This document shows, piece by piece, positions 22,813 to 34,363 of a stretch of DNA of 64,000 bases. The notes under the pieces are model-generated. The model worked only from the letters and a program-made list of their open reading frames with translations, did not search any database and was not told where the DNA came from. The translations under genes and the position numbers were made by a program. Where the stretch lies: NCBI GenBank assembly GCA_973895155.1, contig OZ316892.1:10788001-10852000 (forward strand), in the 5' to 3' direction. Within the stretch, counting starts at the first letter, position 1. The number at the start of each line of letters is the position of its first letter. Origin of the DNA: Marsupella aquatica. Taxonomy: Eukaryota > Marchantiophyta.

Positions 22813-25800
22813 ATATATGTTGCTCAGCAGTAATCACATGTGAACTGTATTGATGGACCTTGATTATATCTTTAATTCATAACAATGCTCTACCTAGAGA
22901 AAACTGTAGTGTGTGTAAATCTTGTTATTTGATCCCCAATTTTTCAAACCTACCTATGAGTGTGTGTTTTTAAGGTTAGGGGGAGTAGCTGGTGTGGTGA
23001 TAACCTGTTGGCTTTCCTAAGGTGGGGTGCCTGTCTCATGGAACCATCCTAACGAGAAAGGTGGAGTCTCTTTCACCCACCCATGGTCTGTTTTGGTGCA
23101 AAAGAGTTGTCTTCTATAATGACTGGGGGGATAAGAATACTTGTCTAGTCAATAGCAACTAGGTGGGATAAGAATGCAAGCTATAGCAGAAGATTTGGCA
23201 AGTTAAAAAGGAGCAGTGGAACAAGAAAAGGCGAGTTGGTGGCAGGAGGTATGCCCTTGACCACTTGGAAGGTGGCAGCCAGTGTGCTCTAGAGGTGAGC
23301 AGTGGGTGGCAAGAAGTTAATTCAGAAAATTAAGGCAAGGGTTTTAAGGAGGGGGTGATGACCTCTTGGCTCCCTCATCTCTCAGATGTGCTGGAAATTC
23401 GTGTTAGGGGCCAGGTATGTCTTGGGCAATTTTTCTCCAAATGTTTCCCCCGAGTTTCATTCATATAAGCAACACAGGATGACTTTGGGTAAATGTGTGG
23501 CAAAAATTTCCCAAAAGGAACTCACTACCACCTCTTGATTCTTTTACTATTTGCTGGACCTCTTTGGAATGAGCTTTTAATAATTGGAGATGATATTAAT
23601 ATAAGACAGAACTCTTGACTGCCTGTGCTTCAGGGTGGCCTTCCAAGAGATTGGGAGCACTAGTGACTTTTTTTCACCCAAGCAATCTGGAGGGCTACTT
23701 CTTGTCACAAGATAGAGTGACTGAAAAGGTTTGCTTTACACAAGATGGAGAGGTCCTTTTGTTTCAGCCATCAGGACTTTTGTTTCAGCCCTCAGGATAA
23801 GTCCAGGGTGTACTTCTGGCCAAAGAGTACTCTTATATTCTGGTGTTCACAACTCTCTTTGGTCAGACAGGAGGTAGTCCAAATCGCCCAGTAGATCAGG
23901 TATGGGAGCACACAAGTAGATCGGGTACAGTAGAACACAAGTGACTCTGTGACAAGGAATTTGAAGCAGAATTGTCTAATAGAAAGCTCAATGTCACACT
24001 TAAGCTAGAAGAAGAGAATTAAGTAAAGGTGGCCCCTACCCTAATTTAGGACTATTGTAGGGTCTTCCCAACCCACTTATGGCACCCACCTCCGTGCCTG
24101 GGAGCACAGAAAAAGAACAGAAAAACCTAAGACAGTGCTCGAGCAAGGCTCTTCCCTGTGCACTTAGTGCACCCAACTTCATTGCCTGAGGGCTGAAACA
24201 AAAGATATTAATGAAAGAAAGGAGGTGGTGCACAGGTAGATGATAGTGAGTTTAAGACCGACAGCCAACACACAGGAGAATTGCCAGATCCGGCCAATCA
24301 CTCCAGAGTCCTGCTGCCTACCGTACTGCATAAGGAGAAATGCCTGCAGGTCTGAACTAACGACCAATCACTCCAGATCCATGGTGCCCACCGTACTCCC
24401 GTACTCTTGGCGCAAGTAGAAATGCCTGCAGTCCAGGACTTACGACCAGATTCTCTTGACTTCAGAAAGCATTCCATATCTTGAGTAAAACCAATTATGA
24501 ACTTGCCCAGGTTGACTCCTTGCAAAGTGTTCATTGACTAAAGAAAGCATCATACCAAACTCAATTCAGGTGAGACACAGGAGAAAAGCGCCATAGAGTC
24601 ACAAAATAAGCATCCTGTTGTTTTGCACACATTTCAAATTATCGACTTGACCCGAGAACACTAAAAACTTCATTCGCCTAACGAGCTATATAAAAGCAAT
24701 CACCAGAAACTCAGGGTGATTTAAAGTTCCACGACCTTATATTAACACCAGCTGAAAGAACGGGTGTTCTAGCAGCAAGCTTGTCATGCAACTGTGCAGC
24801 AGTTCAATGCTTAGACACTCTCTGGAGATTACAGCATTTGAATGGGCGAGATGCATCGGCCAGAGACATTGCTCGGCAGCCTGACAACACATAACAGCTT
24901 CATGGGACCCTTTTTCTAGTCTGGTTATGAAGTTAGCTAAGGAGACCTCCAAATGGCAATGTCAGGACCCACAGAGCACCTCTGTCCGAACATGTACCGA
25001 TCGCCCCTTGCCGGAAACATTATTTTTCGGTTTCCAAGAACTGCCAAGTTCTAAATAAGGGCCACACAATATTAGTGGTGAAGTGCCTCCCTCAATACAG
25101 CAACAGCTCCTCACCAAGGCATCGTATGGTAGAACACGTTCATGACAAAGATCCATCAGCAAGTAATCTAATTTCGGGCATTCACATGGAGGTTGCGATT
25201 CGACACGACAATCCCATTTCAATCTTTCCTGATCTAACGTTTTCTCTCTGTGCAACGAAAAATTCTTCATATTCTTTCTTAAGAATTGAGGACTTCATAA
25301 CTTTATCCTTCAAATAGATGGTAAAAATCCCCGACTCTCTTAGCGGAAAGAGGAATTCTCCTCGACTCCTACAACAATCCAGGCCTTTGTAAATCTAGCC
25401 CTACATTTCATCTTCTTCAGCGATCTTCTAAACAACGATTCAAAATCCCCAGAACAGCAGGTGCTCAACTTGGACAACCTGTGACCGTATCTGTTTGAAC
25501 CTCATTTAGAAAAACAATAAAAAGCAGTGATTGGGGATAGTTACTCTCCAAATACTATGAACCCAACACAGGTCTCTTTTGGATGTGCACGTTATTAGTA
25601 AATGTCAAAAGATCCCAATCGGATGCCCTTTCACTTCAACTGATGGCGCACTTGCATCTCAGAATGAAGTATACCGGCGAACGTGGAGTGTACGTTCCAC
25701 GGGGCATGAAAATCCACATGCTCTGTTTGTGCTGAAAAACATGTCACACTTATCCGAATACAGGAATTGGAACCTCTGCAGTTGGCAAAGCTGCTGATTA

Positions 25801-26002
25801 CTTCTCGAATTCGCTCTCCATTCGTTAGTAGCCTCGAATCTTTTGCTAATTTCCCTCCTTCATACGGATAGTCAGACCGGCGATCGGAAAAGGAGAAAAG
25901 CCTGAAGCTTGCTGATGCTACCTATTAGGTCACGACTCCTGCTTCGCTCTTCGTCGTAGAGAAAGTAACTCCAAGTGAGTGAGAGGAGATTTTGGCACAT
26001 AA
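22813..26002. other. Gene-free stretch with a local tandem duplication
   Basis: No recognisable gene. A segment beginning CCAATCACTCCAGA at 24294 is repeated at 24363 and shares ACCGTACT and GAAATGCCTGCAG; the second copy carries an insertion. The right end probably includes the 3' UTR of the LSD1-like gene, whose poly(A) site I cannot place. Confidence 0.45.
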
Positions 26003-26389
26003 TCAATGCCGTTTTACGCTAACCCCCACCGATACACTACTCACTAGCCTACCGGTGTCATCTAAGGTCATGGGATTCTCCACAATTACAGTTTGTACTT
26101 CACTCCCCTCTTCTGTGCTAGGAACGAGACATGTAATGAATGAACAAAAGGCACACTTCACAGCATGCGCTCCTGCAGGATACATAAGGGTCACACTGCA
26201 GCCGTCACAACGTATGTGTGACACCTGGGTTCCCTGAGGTGGTACGCATGTAATATAGCTACAAAGAGCGCAGCGAACATTCTGAGACCCATGAGGATAT
26301 TCCAACAATGTCCTACAGCCACCGCATATCAATTGACACTGCGAGCCATTGTGGATTGGAGGTTGGTAGGGTACTATGGCTCCAGACAT
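26003..26389 (-). CDS. LSD1-type zinc-finger protein with two fingers
   Basis: A single uninterrupted coding exon encodes 128 aa. Two LSD1-type fingers of the pattern CxxC(R)xxLxYPxGxxxVxCxxC are visible: CGGCRTLLEYPHGS at about residues 22-43 and CDGCSVTLMYPAGAH at about 61-82. The C-terminus (VIVENPMTLDDTGRLVSS) matches the conserved LSD1/LOL tail, which supports the stop. Family members bind bZIP and metacaspase partners and regulate superoxide-triggered cell death in Arabidopsis; that role here is by homology only. The best-known member, LSD1, has three fingers, so one is missing. The start ATG is the first in the frame; the leader upstream may hold an intron ending near 26457. Confidence 0.85.
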   Translation of the reverse strand: MSGAIVPYQPPIHNGSQCQLICGGCRTLLEYPHGSQNVRCALCSYITCVPPQGTQVSHIRCDGCSVTLMYPAGAHAVKCAFCSFITCLVPSTEEGSEVQTVIVENPMTLDDTGRLVSSVSVGVSVKRH

Positions 26390-27288
26390 TGGTTCTCCGT
26401 GTGTCTCACGTAGACAGATTTCAGAATCTCCAATTGGACCGATCCAAACCTGCGAAGGGGGCTGAACTGGAATCTAATTTAGACGCTGAGTTCAAAATCC
26501 ACTAATTGCCATTTTCACAAATTTGCAAACGTTGTCATCCGACGAATCCAATCCAGGTCCTTTCAACTCCCAATCCGAATCACGGTCACGGGGACTCTGC
26601 TAGCTACGCCCTGAATTCTGTCCTTGCTGGCCGGCACACATCCTTCAGGATTCCAGCCTTATCACCCAAGGAATTTCACCGAACAGTGCACTCCTTCCTA
26701 CGTCAGGGATTCGTCCAAGAATCCAATCTTCTCCCGTAAGCAAGCCGCTCCCTCTTCAATCCGCTTCACACCCACCATCAACCGATCCAATTCCCTCATC
26801 CGAGTCCGCAATTCCCCTGCACCGCTGCGGTACTAGCAAGGCGCTCGAAGGATCCTCAACGCAAACCCCTCCAACTCTCAATTCTCAACCACCTCATCTT
26901 CCGCGTTCAGTCGATCGATCCACCGATGGAGGCTTCAATTCGCCAGAGTCATTCCGCTACACAAACCTCCCCGCGGCGAGAGCTAACTCAAAGTTTTGTA
27001 GCTGCTCTAGGGTTTCTTCCGGTGCACTCCTTCTCGATTCTCGATATAATTCACTCGTTTTCGAACAGGCTGTTCCGCCGTTCTCCGCTCGTGCAGATCT
27101 TCTCGAATTCGCTGCCGGACGAAGGCAGGTTGGGAAATTCCAATCGAAGGAGAGAACAGGAGCAGAGAGGTCAGCACCGAATGCCTTCGTCGGTTCTTTC
27201 CGCGTTTCACTTCGTCGACATCGCAATGCGGGGAGAAAAAAGGAGCCCACTAATAATATTCAATGAGAGTTACGGTATCAATCATTGA
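26390..27288 (-). promoter_or_regulatory. Upstream/leader region of the LSD1-like gene
   Basis: GC-richer than its surroundings. Overlapping unrecognised frames are open on both strands between 26926 and 27288. Position suggests promoter and 5' leader of the minus-strand LSD1-like gene. CTTCGCAG on the minus strand near 26457 could be a leader-intron acceptor. Confidence 0.35.
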
Positions 27289-29836
27289 CTGAATTGTTTT
27301 TCCTTTCGACACAAAAGAGAGACAGACCTACAGAAACGAAAGGCATCATCGGACGGCACGTGACAATATCGACGGTGGACAGCTCGACAGCTCGACAGCC
27401 CGACGACCTGCGCAGATCCTGACTGCCCACCATCTGCGCTCGTGCGTACAGAGTAATTGACACTGAATACTGTCGAGTGATTCTATATGAAATGCTTGAC
27501 TACACCGCAGGTTAATCTATGTCATATAGCCAGAACATAAACCCAAACACGTATCCTTCAAATCACTCTTATTGTATATCATAAATTTAGTATATTGGTT
27601 TATGTTATGGTGTAAGAAGTACATTCCCTTGAGGTAAGTTTAGCCAAATCTGAATTAATGAAAGTGGTGACAAAAATAAGCATGCATGATCATCATTTTG
27701 ATAATTATCATGGATGATCATCATTTTTATCTGCATAAATTTTGGTGAGATCTAGAGTCATGGTGTAGAGACTTCTCTCTAGAAATCTAGACCCCAAGTC
27801 TATTTTCTCAAAGTAATTAGTTATATAGACTGCCTACTGTTGGTTGTGTGAGGCCATTTGGTGGACTCTTCTGGTGCTGGGAGCCGAGGTGTGGCTCGTC
27901 CCATGAAGCTTCTCAACCCTCAGGGCTCCACATCATGGAGCTGTTAGACAATCACAATTGCGTGTCATGCAATCTTTTTACTTTCCTGACTGCACCTCAT
28001 GCAATTCTTCTATTGTACAGTTGCGACTCTATATAACAATGTCAATGAACAAAAACATCAAACCAGGCGACAAGACCCCCAACTAAGGCAAGAGACACAA
28101 CAAAGGGGAGAAAATAAGGGAAAACCCATGAAAGAGGGCCAAAAAGCCCAAATTAAAGTATAGAAGTATGAAAATCCCCAACAAGAGTGCAAGAAGTAAA
28201 GCTCTTAATGAGCAACAAACTGAAAAAACTGGTAGAGTTCCATGATTGCTTTCAAGAAGCTCATCTTCCATAGTGACATCAAGATTGAGCTCTTTCATTG
28301 TTGCTCAATGCATGTCATGCAGATCTTCATGTTAGGTACTGTCCTCTCCAAAAACATAGTTTTGGCCTTGTAGTCAACACTTGGATGTCTTATAATATTA
28401 ATGCCCTTTGCGATTTTTCTCTTTGTAACTTTCAGTGAACTTATGGAGAAGTATGCATAGTCAGTATTTGTAATTTCAGTGAACTTAGTATGCATAGTCA
28501 AGATTTGGATCTGCACATTATGAATCTTCTCCTCTACTTTTACTAAACATCTTGTAGGCTTTTAAGTGTACTTGCCTGACTATCTCTTGAATGTAAACAA
28601 AGAAGAGACAATCTTGCCAAAACAGAATCCTTGTGATTTCCTTGTTGTCTTTGCCCTCATCCCTGTTTTTAGTATGAATTTCAAATTATTCACTTAGAGT
28701 CAAGGTCTAGAGGCTTCACCATAGAGTAGCCCTAGAAGTAGATCTACATCACATTTTATAGATAAGATTAACACCCTGTTTGCAGGGCATTATGGCCCAC
28801 AATGGTGTGTAAAAAGATGTTACCATATTTGTAAACACTTTTGATTGAGCATTTATTTCTACAATAGACACATTGAATTAAGGAGTGAATTACGTAATGA
28901 CCCGTCTAGGTCCTGGCACTGGTTTTGGCTTCTTCTTTGCGGACACCCACGAGGGGTCCTTTGCAAAATTCCCGGCACATTAGTAACACGTGCAACAAAC
29001 AGCAACAAACATGACTATTTGGTCTTGTGATTGAGAAAAACCACCTAATCGAGTTTGCACCATTTTTGGAGTAACTTTGGCGGAAACTCATCTCACAGGC
29101 TTCAACGTAAACCCAAAGCCAGACCCGAAGCATGATCTGGCCGCTCGCAGTGGTGAGCGAGGTGGCCGAAGGAAACACACTAAACACCCAATTCACAATG
29201 GCATGCAAGAACAGTCATCAGAGCCATCAGAGTCCGGTGAAGACATTTTGGAAGTCTCAAGTCCTGTTTTTCGCTGAACGGGCTCGGTAAAGTTTTCGAT
29301 ATGGAGAGGTTTGAAGTCGACGGCGAGAGAGGAGCGTACAGGGATGGACATAAAGTGGTCACGCGCACTCGTCCTGTGTCATTGATCCTCGTCCCACGTT
29401 CTGCTTTGATTTGGCCAATGTAAAACTTCTCAGTCGACTCTCCATTCAGGCTCCAGGATTTGTTGTCACTGTAAATTGTCTTCCTCCGCCGTTCATCCTT
29501 TCTGTCTTTCTTTAACAAGACCTTTTAAGATGTGTTCCCATCATCCTTCGATCAATTCATGTAATAAACCCTTTGCAATTTCTGTAAGATTCATGCGAGT
29601 GCAAATTTCATCTTCAGCAGGGCTCTTCGTTCTTCCGCATGTGGAAGATCACTTCCAGACCATATCGCAAAAATGAGCCTCACTAACAAGAGGGGGAAGA
29701 GAGAAATGACCCTGGTTGGAAGCGTCTCTTACAGGATCCCGAGAAACATACACTTCTTGTGAAGACGAGAGGAGGTAGGCACTTGCTGAGTTCCAATTCA
29801 AAGACTCCAGGCCGTCCCGATTTGCAAATGCCCACA
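27289..29836. other. Intergenic stretch with a trace of repeat block A/B
   Basis: No supported gene. At about 28940-28990, GGACACCCACGAGGGGTCC followed by TTGCAAAATTCCCGGCAC resembles the start of the repeat blocks at 12630 and 60275. The duplicated ATGATCATCATTTT at 27686-27732 and a local repeat around 28470-28500 are minor. Confidence 0.4.
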
Positions 29837-32681
29837 TCACACTGCCTTTGACCAGACCGGGACTCCATATACTAGAAGTCCAATAACGAGGGAAATGACC
29901 ATTGAGATGATTGGGTAAGCATACGACCGCCACCGATTGCTACCCTGGTGCATTATCTGTATCTCAGTAACGAAGGTCGAAACGGTGCTCAAGCACCCGA
30001 GCGTCCCTAGGTTAATACCGCCCACAACCAATGTTGAAGTATACTTCCCGATCTGCGTTTGATGAAACATACGTCAGCGAAATGTCGTAAATTTGTTGAG
30101 GGAGTGATATTGTTAGTAAAGGTTTGTTTCATTTTTTCTTATGGGAAATTTGTTGAGGGAGTGATATGTTAGTAAAGGTTTGTTTCAATTTTTCTTATGG
30201 GAGCACCCTATTTCGGCATCTGACCTCCCGTCCCTAGCTTCATTTGAGCATTACAATACCGTGAGCAACAGGTTACTAATTTCTGCAAGGGTTGCTACAG
30301 ACACAACGTGTATTGGCTCATTCCAAAAGATACTAAACGCATTGGTACATATTGGCTTTGAACACAGAGAGCGAAACCGAAAGAACTTACAGCGGAATCC
30401 ACAGATGTCAGACCAGCTTCAAGGGAAGAAGCTGTCACGTTAACCAAGAATGTTCCCACAGGAAACCACTTCTGGTGGTGCTTTGGTCCAATACCTTGTC
30501 CATTCAAACGAGCAAAATACCATCGAAACCATACTCCTGGTGGAGCAAGCCAACAAGCTAGCCAAAGAGTTCTTCTCGATATTGAGTTCGTATCGATCAG
30601 TGTCAGAACCACAGATGCAACCCATAAACCACCACCAAAAAATACGAAGAAGGCGAGGCTCAAAATCCGACGATTGAGATTGTCAGGTGAAGACACTTCC
30701 CACTTTTCTAACCCTTTACAACCCCTCTCGTCGTTTATAAATTGAATTATTCTGCGCAAAAGGCGTGCCGTGTCCTCTCCCACCACGAGAGACATTTGAG
30801 CCAAGTATATTCCTGTCAGATGCCAGACCACCACTTTCGGCAAGTGTAAACATACACATCACCATATATCACTCAAGACCGAACCGTGTCGAGATTCTAT
30901 TTGATTTGTTAGCATCAATTGCTGATTATTCGTACTCTTCGGGACCTGGAAATGACTTCCGCAGGTTTGCAACAGCACTCATGCTCCTTTTCGAGTAATC
31001 TTGGAACAATACTTAAGTTGACAACAGATCAGAGATACGCACCAATCAGCAGACCAAATAAACCAGTCACCCAGCTGCCAGTCACCATGATTGCCAAATT
31101 TCGTTGCATCATGGCAGCGTAAGTTGTGATGCTCCCCATGAGACCAGTAGAGAGCCCAACAGCCAAGTGTTCTGAAAACATTGCAATGTCCTTCTTGAAG
31201 ACAACGCCAACCCAGCCCATAAAGAATGAACCAAGCTGCATTCCCACCGCATTGCACACACATCAGCTTGAGAGAGCATTTCTGTAAGCATAAAAAACTC
31301 CGAAGACTTGGCACGGTTGACTGTCAAAGAAAATAGGCTGATTCTTACCATATTTGCAGGAAGATCAATGAAAAGTGCACTTTTGTTTGAAGTCAACTTC
31401 GCCACATTAGGGCCAAACAAGATCTCCAAAAGATACCTTATGAGCACCTGGATATGCAACAAATGCGCAGCTCACAGCTCGTAAAAAGTCATACCAAAAA
31501 CACACGTGAAGTACGGAATGACAAAAAATCACGACTCATCCTCAAACCCAAAATCTTGCCTCATATGGCAAAACTCTGAGATCTTCGTAAGGTTAATCAC
31601 CAAGCAACAATTTGACAAAGACCAGACATGGAGTGCTACTTGATTCACATGAATGGTGAACACATCTCGACTTTCCTCAAGAAGTGAACTTAATAAGAAG
31701 AACCTTACCCCAAGAATCCCGAAGGTTGCCAAATGTGCAAGGATAGATATCAACTCCAGAGATTTGTGAAGAGTCTCTGATCTTGACTGGAAGCAGTACC
31801 AGACAGAAAATCATAAGAACAAAAACTACACTTGATGAGTAACATCATCTCATTGTCCAGCTAGCCAACAAGAGGAACGAGATCACTAGGTCGCACTGTG
31901 TCCAGGACAGAAAAATCACAAGTAGGTAATGGTAACGCGAGAAAAAGGATTAAAGGATGCTAGCAACTTCAACGAGAGAGTTCAATACCACCTAAACGGT
32001 AGAAGTACTTTGTACACAAAGGAAATCCAAAAGTAGGGCATGAAGGGTTCCTAAGTGCATGAATGAGTGAATGTTTCTCAAGGTCCAGCACATACCCTTC
32101 ACAGGTATCTGGTCTCCTTGCTTCAATTTAGGTACTCCAATTGTGTAAGAATCAAATTACATCTCTGCAGGAGGGAAGGACAAAGATACAATTCTCTATT
32201 GACCCACTGTATGGACGGGACCAAAAGGTGTACAGAGAATAGAGTTAACCAAATAATAAGACCGAAAGAAGAAGAGAGGCTGCAAACATACTTGCGAACA
32301 TGGTGATCTGGAGATTGGGACTACATGCGCATCGAAGGGAGCGGCTTTCATCCCGGCCTCCACGGCTTCAGCGGGATCTGCTGCTCCAGAGTAGGGTTTT
32401 GTGGAAAATTCTTCCATTATAGAATCCCCATTTGTGTAATCTTCATCTCTAGAATTGCAAGAGGGGCTCGCTGCTCCAGAATCCCCTGCTTTCCCTTCCA
32501 ACTCGTCTTCCTCTTCCTTCGAAAGAGAACTTGTCAACGACCTGCTGATCGAGGATCCCGATCTCCTGTAATCCAATGCTCCTCGAATTCTCGGCGTACG
32601 GAGGTTGGCAGATAGCCTGTTGTCTATTGCTCCTGGAACTGTCGCCTCGGACATGCTTGCACTCCTGTCGAGTACGTCCAT
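29837..32681 (-). CDS. FEX: Fluoride exporter (FEX/CrcB family), two fused CrcB domains
   Basis: Six coding exons on the minus strand join in phase: 32681-32292, 31786-31709, 31447-31349, 31235-31043, 30812-30391 and 30052-29837, giving 465 aa. Residues 1-130 (exon 1) form a Ser/Glu-rich, probably cytosolic N-terminal extension. Domain 1 shows GVLIRYLLE (156-164), ANMLGSFFMGW (187-197) and GLMGSITTYAAM (220-231). Domain 2 shows PPGVWFRWY (344-352), VGTFLVN (372-378) and LGCLSTVSTFVTE (412-424). These correspond to the CrcB/Fluc pore Asn and Phe-box motifs. Family members are membrane channels that export fluoride. The tandem-domain layout is that of eukaryotic FEX proteins. The intron at 30053-30390 holds a 57-base tandem duplication. 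The downstream stop matches the usual family end (YGVPVW plus a few residues). Confidence 0.92.
30090..30203. repeat. 57-base tandem duplication inside a FEX intron
   Basis: AATTTGTTGAGGGAGTGATA recurs at a 57-base spacing, followed by GTTAGTAAAGGTTTGTTTCA in both copies. It lies wholly within the intron between the last two coding exons. Confidence 0.85.
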
Positions 32682-33860
32682 GTTACCAAAGGTCGATCAA
32701 CCTTGTCCCTTGAACTCCTTCAAGCGTCTGCCGATGCGAGGAAAACAATTTGAATCTCTAGCTGGACATGAAAGTATCAAAGAAATGTAATTCTCTCCAC
32801 GAGTGTTCTAATTCCAAGTAGTTGCATGGCAAAGAGGTGCAATCTTCCTCTTCAGACTGCATCCTTCAACTCCTTGAAGCCTCTGCTGAGGGTAGAAAGG
32901 AGTTTTTATCTAGCTAGACATGATACGATAACAGAGTTATAAGCCTTCTTAAGGGTCCTGCCCCCGAACCTCGGGTGAGTTGTTTCATTCTGTCAAATCT
33001 AACCAAGACTTATCCAAGAAGACAGAGGATAGATTGACCTCGCCCACATAATCCTCTGCAATCACGCCAAAGGCGATTCGACTAATGAGACAGACACTTC
33101 CGGATACCAAAGAAAGACAATGAAACAAGCAATCTGGCCATCAAACAAATCAACCTCGCAAATCATAACCGCGGTGATCTGGGGCTTTCTGTGCCGTACC
33201 ACAGCTTGGCAGATCCCTAAAGGAAAGGAAGGCAAGCCCCTTGATCCACCAGTAGAGAAGAATCTGCCATCATTACAAGTTCAGGAAAGTCGAATCGAGT
33301 CATCAAATTCCTAATTCTTGATTTTCAGGTCGTCTACTTTGATATAGAAATTCCCCAGCTCCTTGACGATGTTTCCACATCGAGTCAATTCCGCTAGTTC
33401 GATCTCCAGATGGACCATGGTCACTCATTCTGTTTCTTCCTTTTTTCAAAGCACACCCAAAACATTTGTTCACTGATTCATTCTAGGCGAATCCCCCTTT
33501 CCGAAAAAACCTACTTTAGAATTTGACATAGATCCGCAACAGGCTTTCATTCCTTTGAATACGAACGAAGACAAAACGATAGCTGTAAAAAAGGAAATTC
33601 CTGTGCACTAGGACAGAGGCTAAATTTGCTTGTAAACTCTAATGGCTGAAAACCCATCAACCGGGAGAGCGTGAGAATAAATCCAATACTTTATTAAAGT
33701 CCGCGGGGATCCAAACGGGCAATGGACCAACACTATTCAAAAGATTTCAAAGTCCAAAGTAAGCTCATAGTCCATCGATGGTGGGAAATAAGATCACGAT
33801 ACAAGATACAAAGGACATCCAGCCCAAAGAGACACATCGAATTAGAGGCAGAAAACAAAT
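32682..33860. other. Upstream flank of FEX and unassigned sequence
   Basis: Contains the promoter side of the minus-strand fluoride exporter gene and no recognised gene. A small 35-codon minus-strand frame ending at about 33315 (starting MVHLEIELAEL) looks protein-like but is preceded by a stop and cannot be joined in phase to the open frame at 33905-34096. Confidence 0.35.
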
Positions 33861-33904
33861 GACTCTTACCTGGTTCTTCCTCTCCAGGAAGGGGCTTTGG
33901 AGCA

Positions 33905-34096
33905 TCAGACGAAATCGATCTGGAGCTCAAACTGTGCCACTGCTGGTGCTTTTAGCCGCAGCCCTTCTTCCGTAGCCGCAGTTCGCAGCAGAGAACCGAC
34001 GAAATCGAACCCTTCTTTCGCTCCAACATCACCAGAATTACCAGAATTGCGCACCAACGAGCGCAGCAGATTCACTGAAGACCTTGCGCCCCTCAT
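33905..34096 (-). CDS. Possible N-terminal exon of an organelle-targeted protein
   Basis: A minus-strand ATG at 34096 opens 63 codons rich in R, S, L and A with almost no acidic residues at the start (MRGARSSVNLLRSLVRNSG). This is like a mitochondrial presequence. The frame stops at 33905. The next frame over continues as SSRSISSDAPKPLPGEEEP to a good GTAAGA splice donor at about 33869. The natural reading may therefore need a one-base shift at the TTT near 33930, or this is a chance frame. No downstream exon could be linked. Confidence 0.25.
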   Translation of the reverse strand: MRGARSSVNLLRSLVRNSGNSGDVGAKEGFDFVGSLLRTAATEEGLRLKAPAVAQFELQIDFV

Positions 34097-34363
34097 AGTG
34101 CTGCCCTAACCAAAACCCTGAACCCTCACCCTCTGCTCAAAACCCTACCTTGGAACGAACACGGCCTGGATCGAGCTTTATCGAACGCTGCCGATTTAAA
34201 GTTGAATTCGACAATCAGCATTAGAATCTCGTAGAGGGAGCTTTCTCTCCTCTTCCCTATTTCTCGCCTTTGTGAACATCATTCTCTCTCATCAAAAGGC
34301 CTTGTCCGCCATAGCAGTGACCCTACCTCCTCGTCTTACAATCGGCATTAGGACTCGCTTAAG

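Noticed and set aside
26926-27288. 120-aa plus-strand frame opposite the LSD1-like gene leader
   Set aside because: Overlapped by comparable minus-strand frames; no domain, and probably leader sequence of the minus-strand gene.
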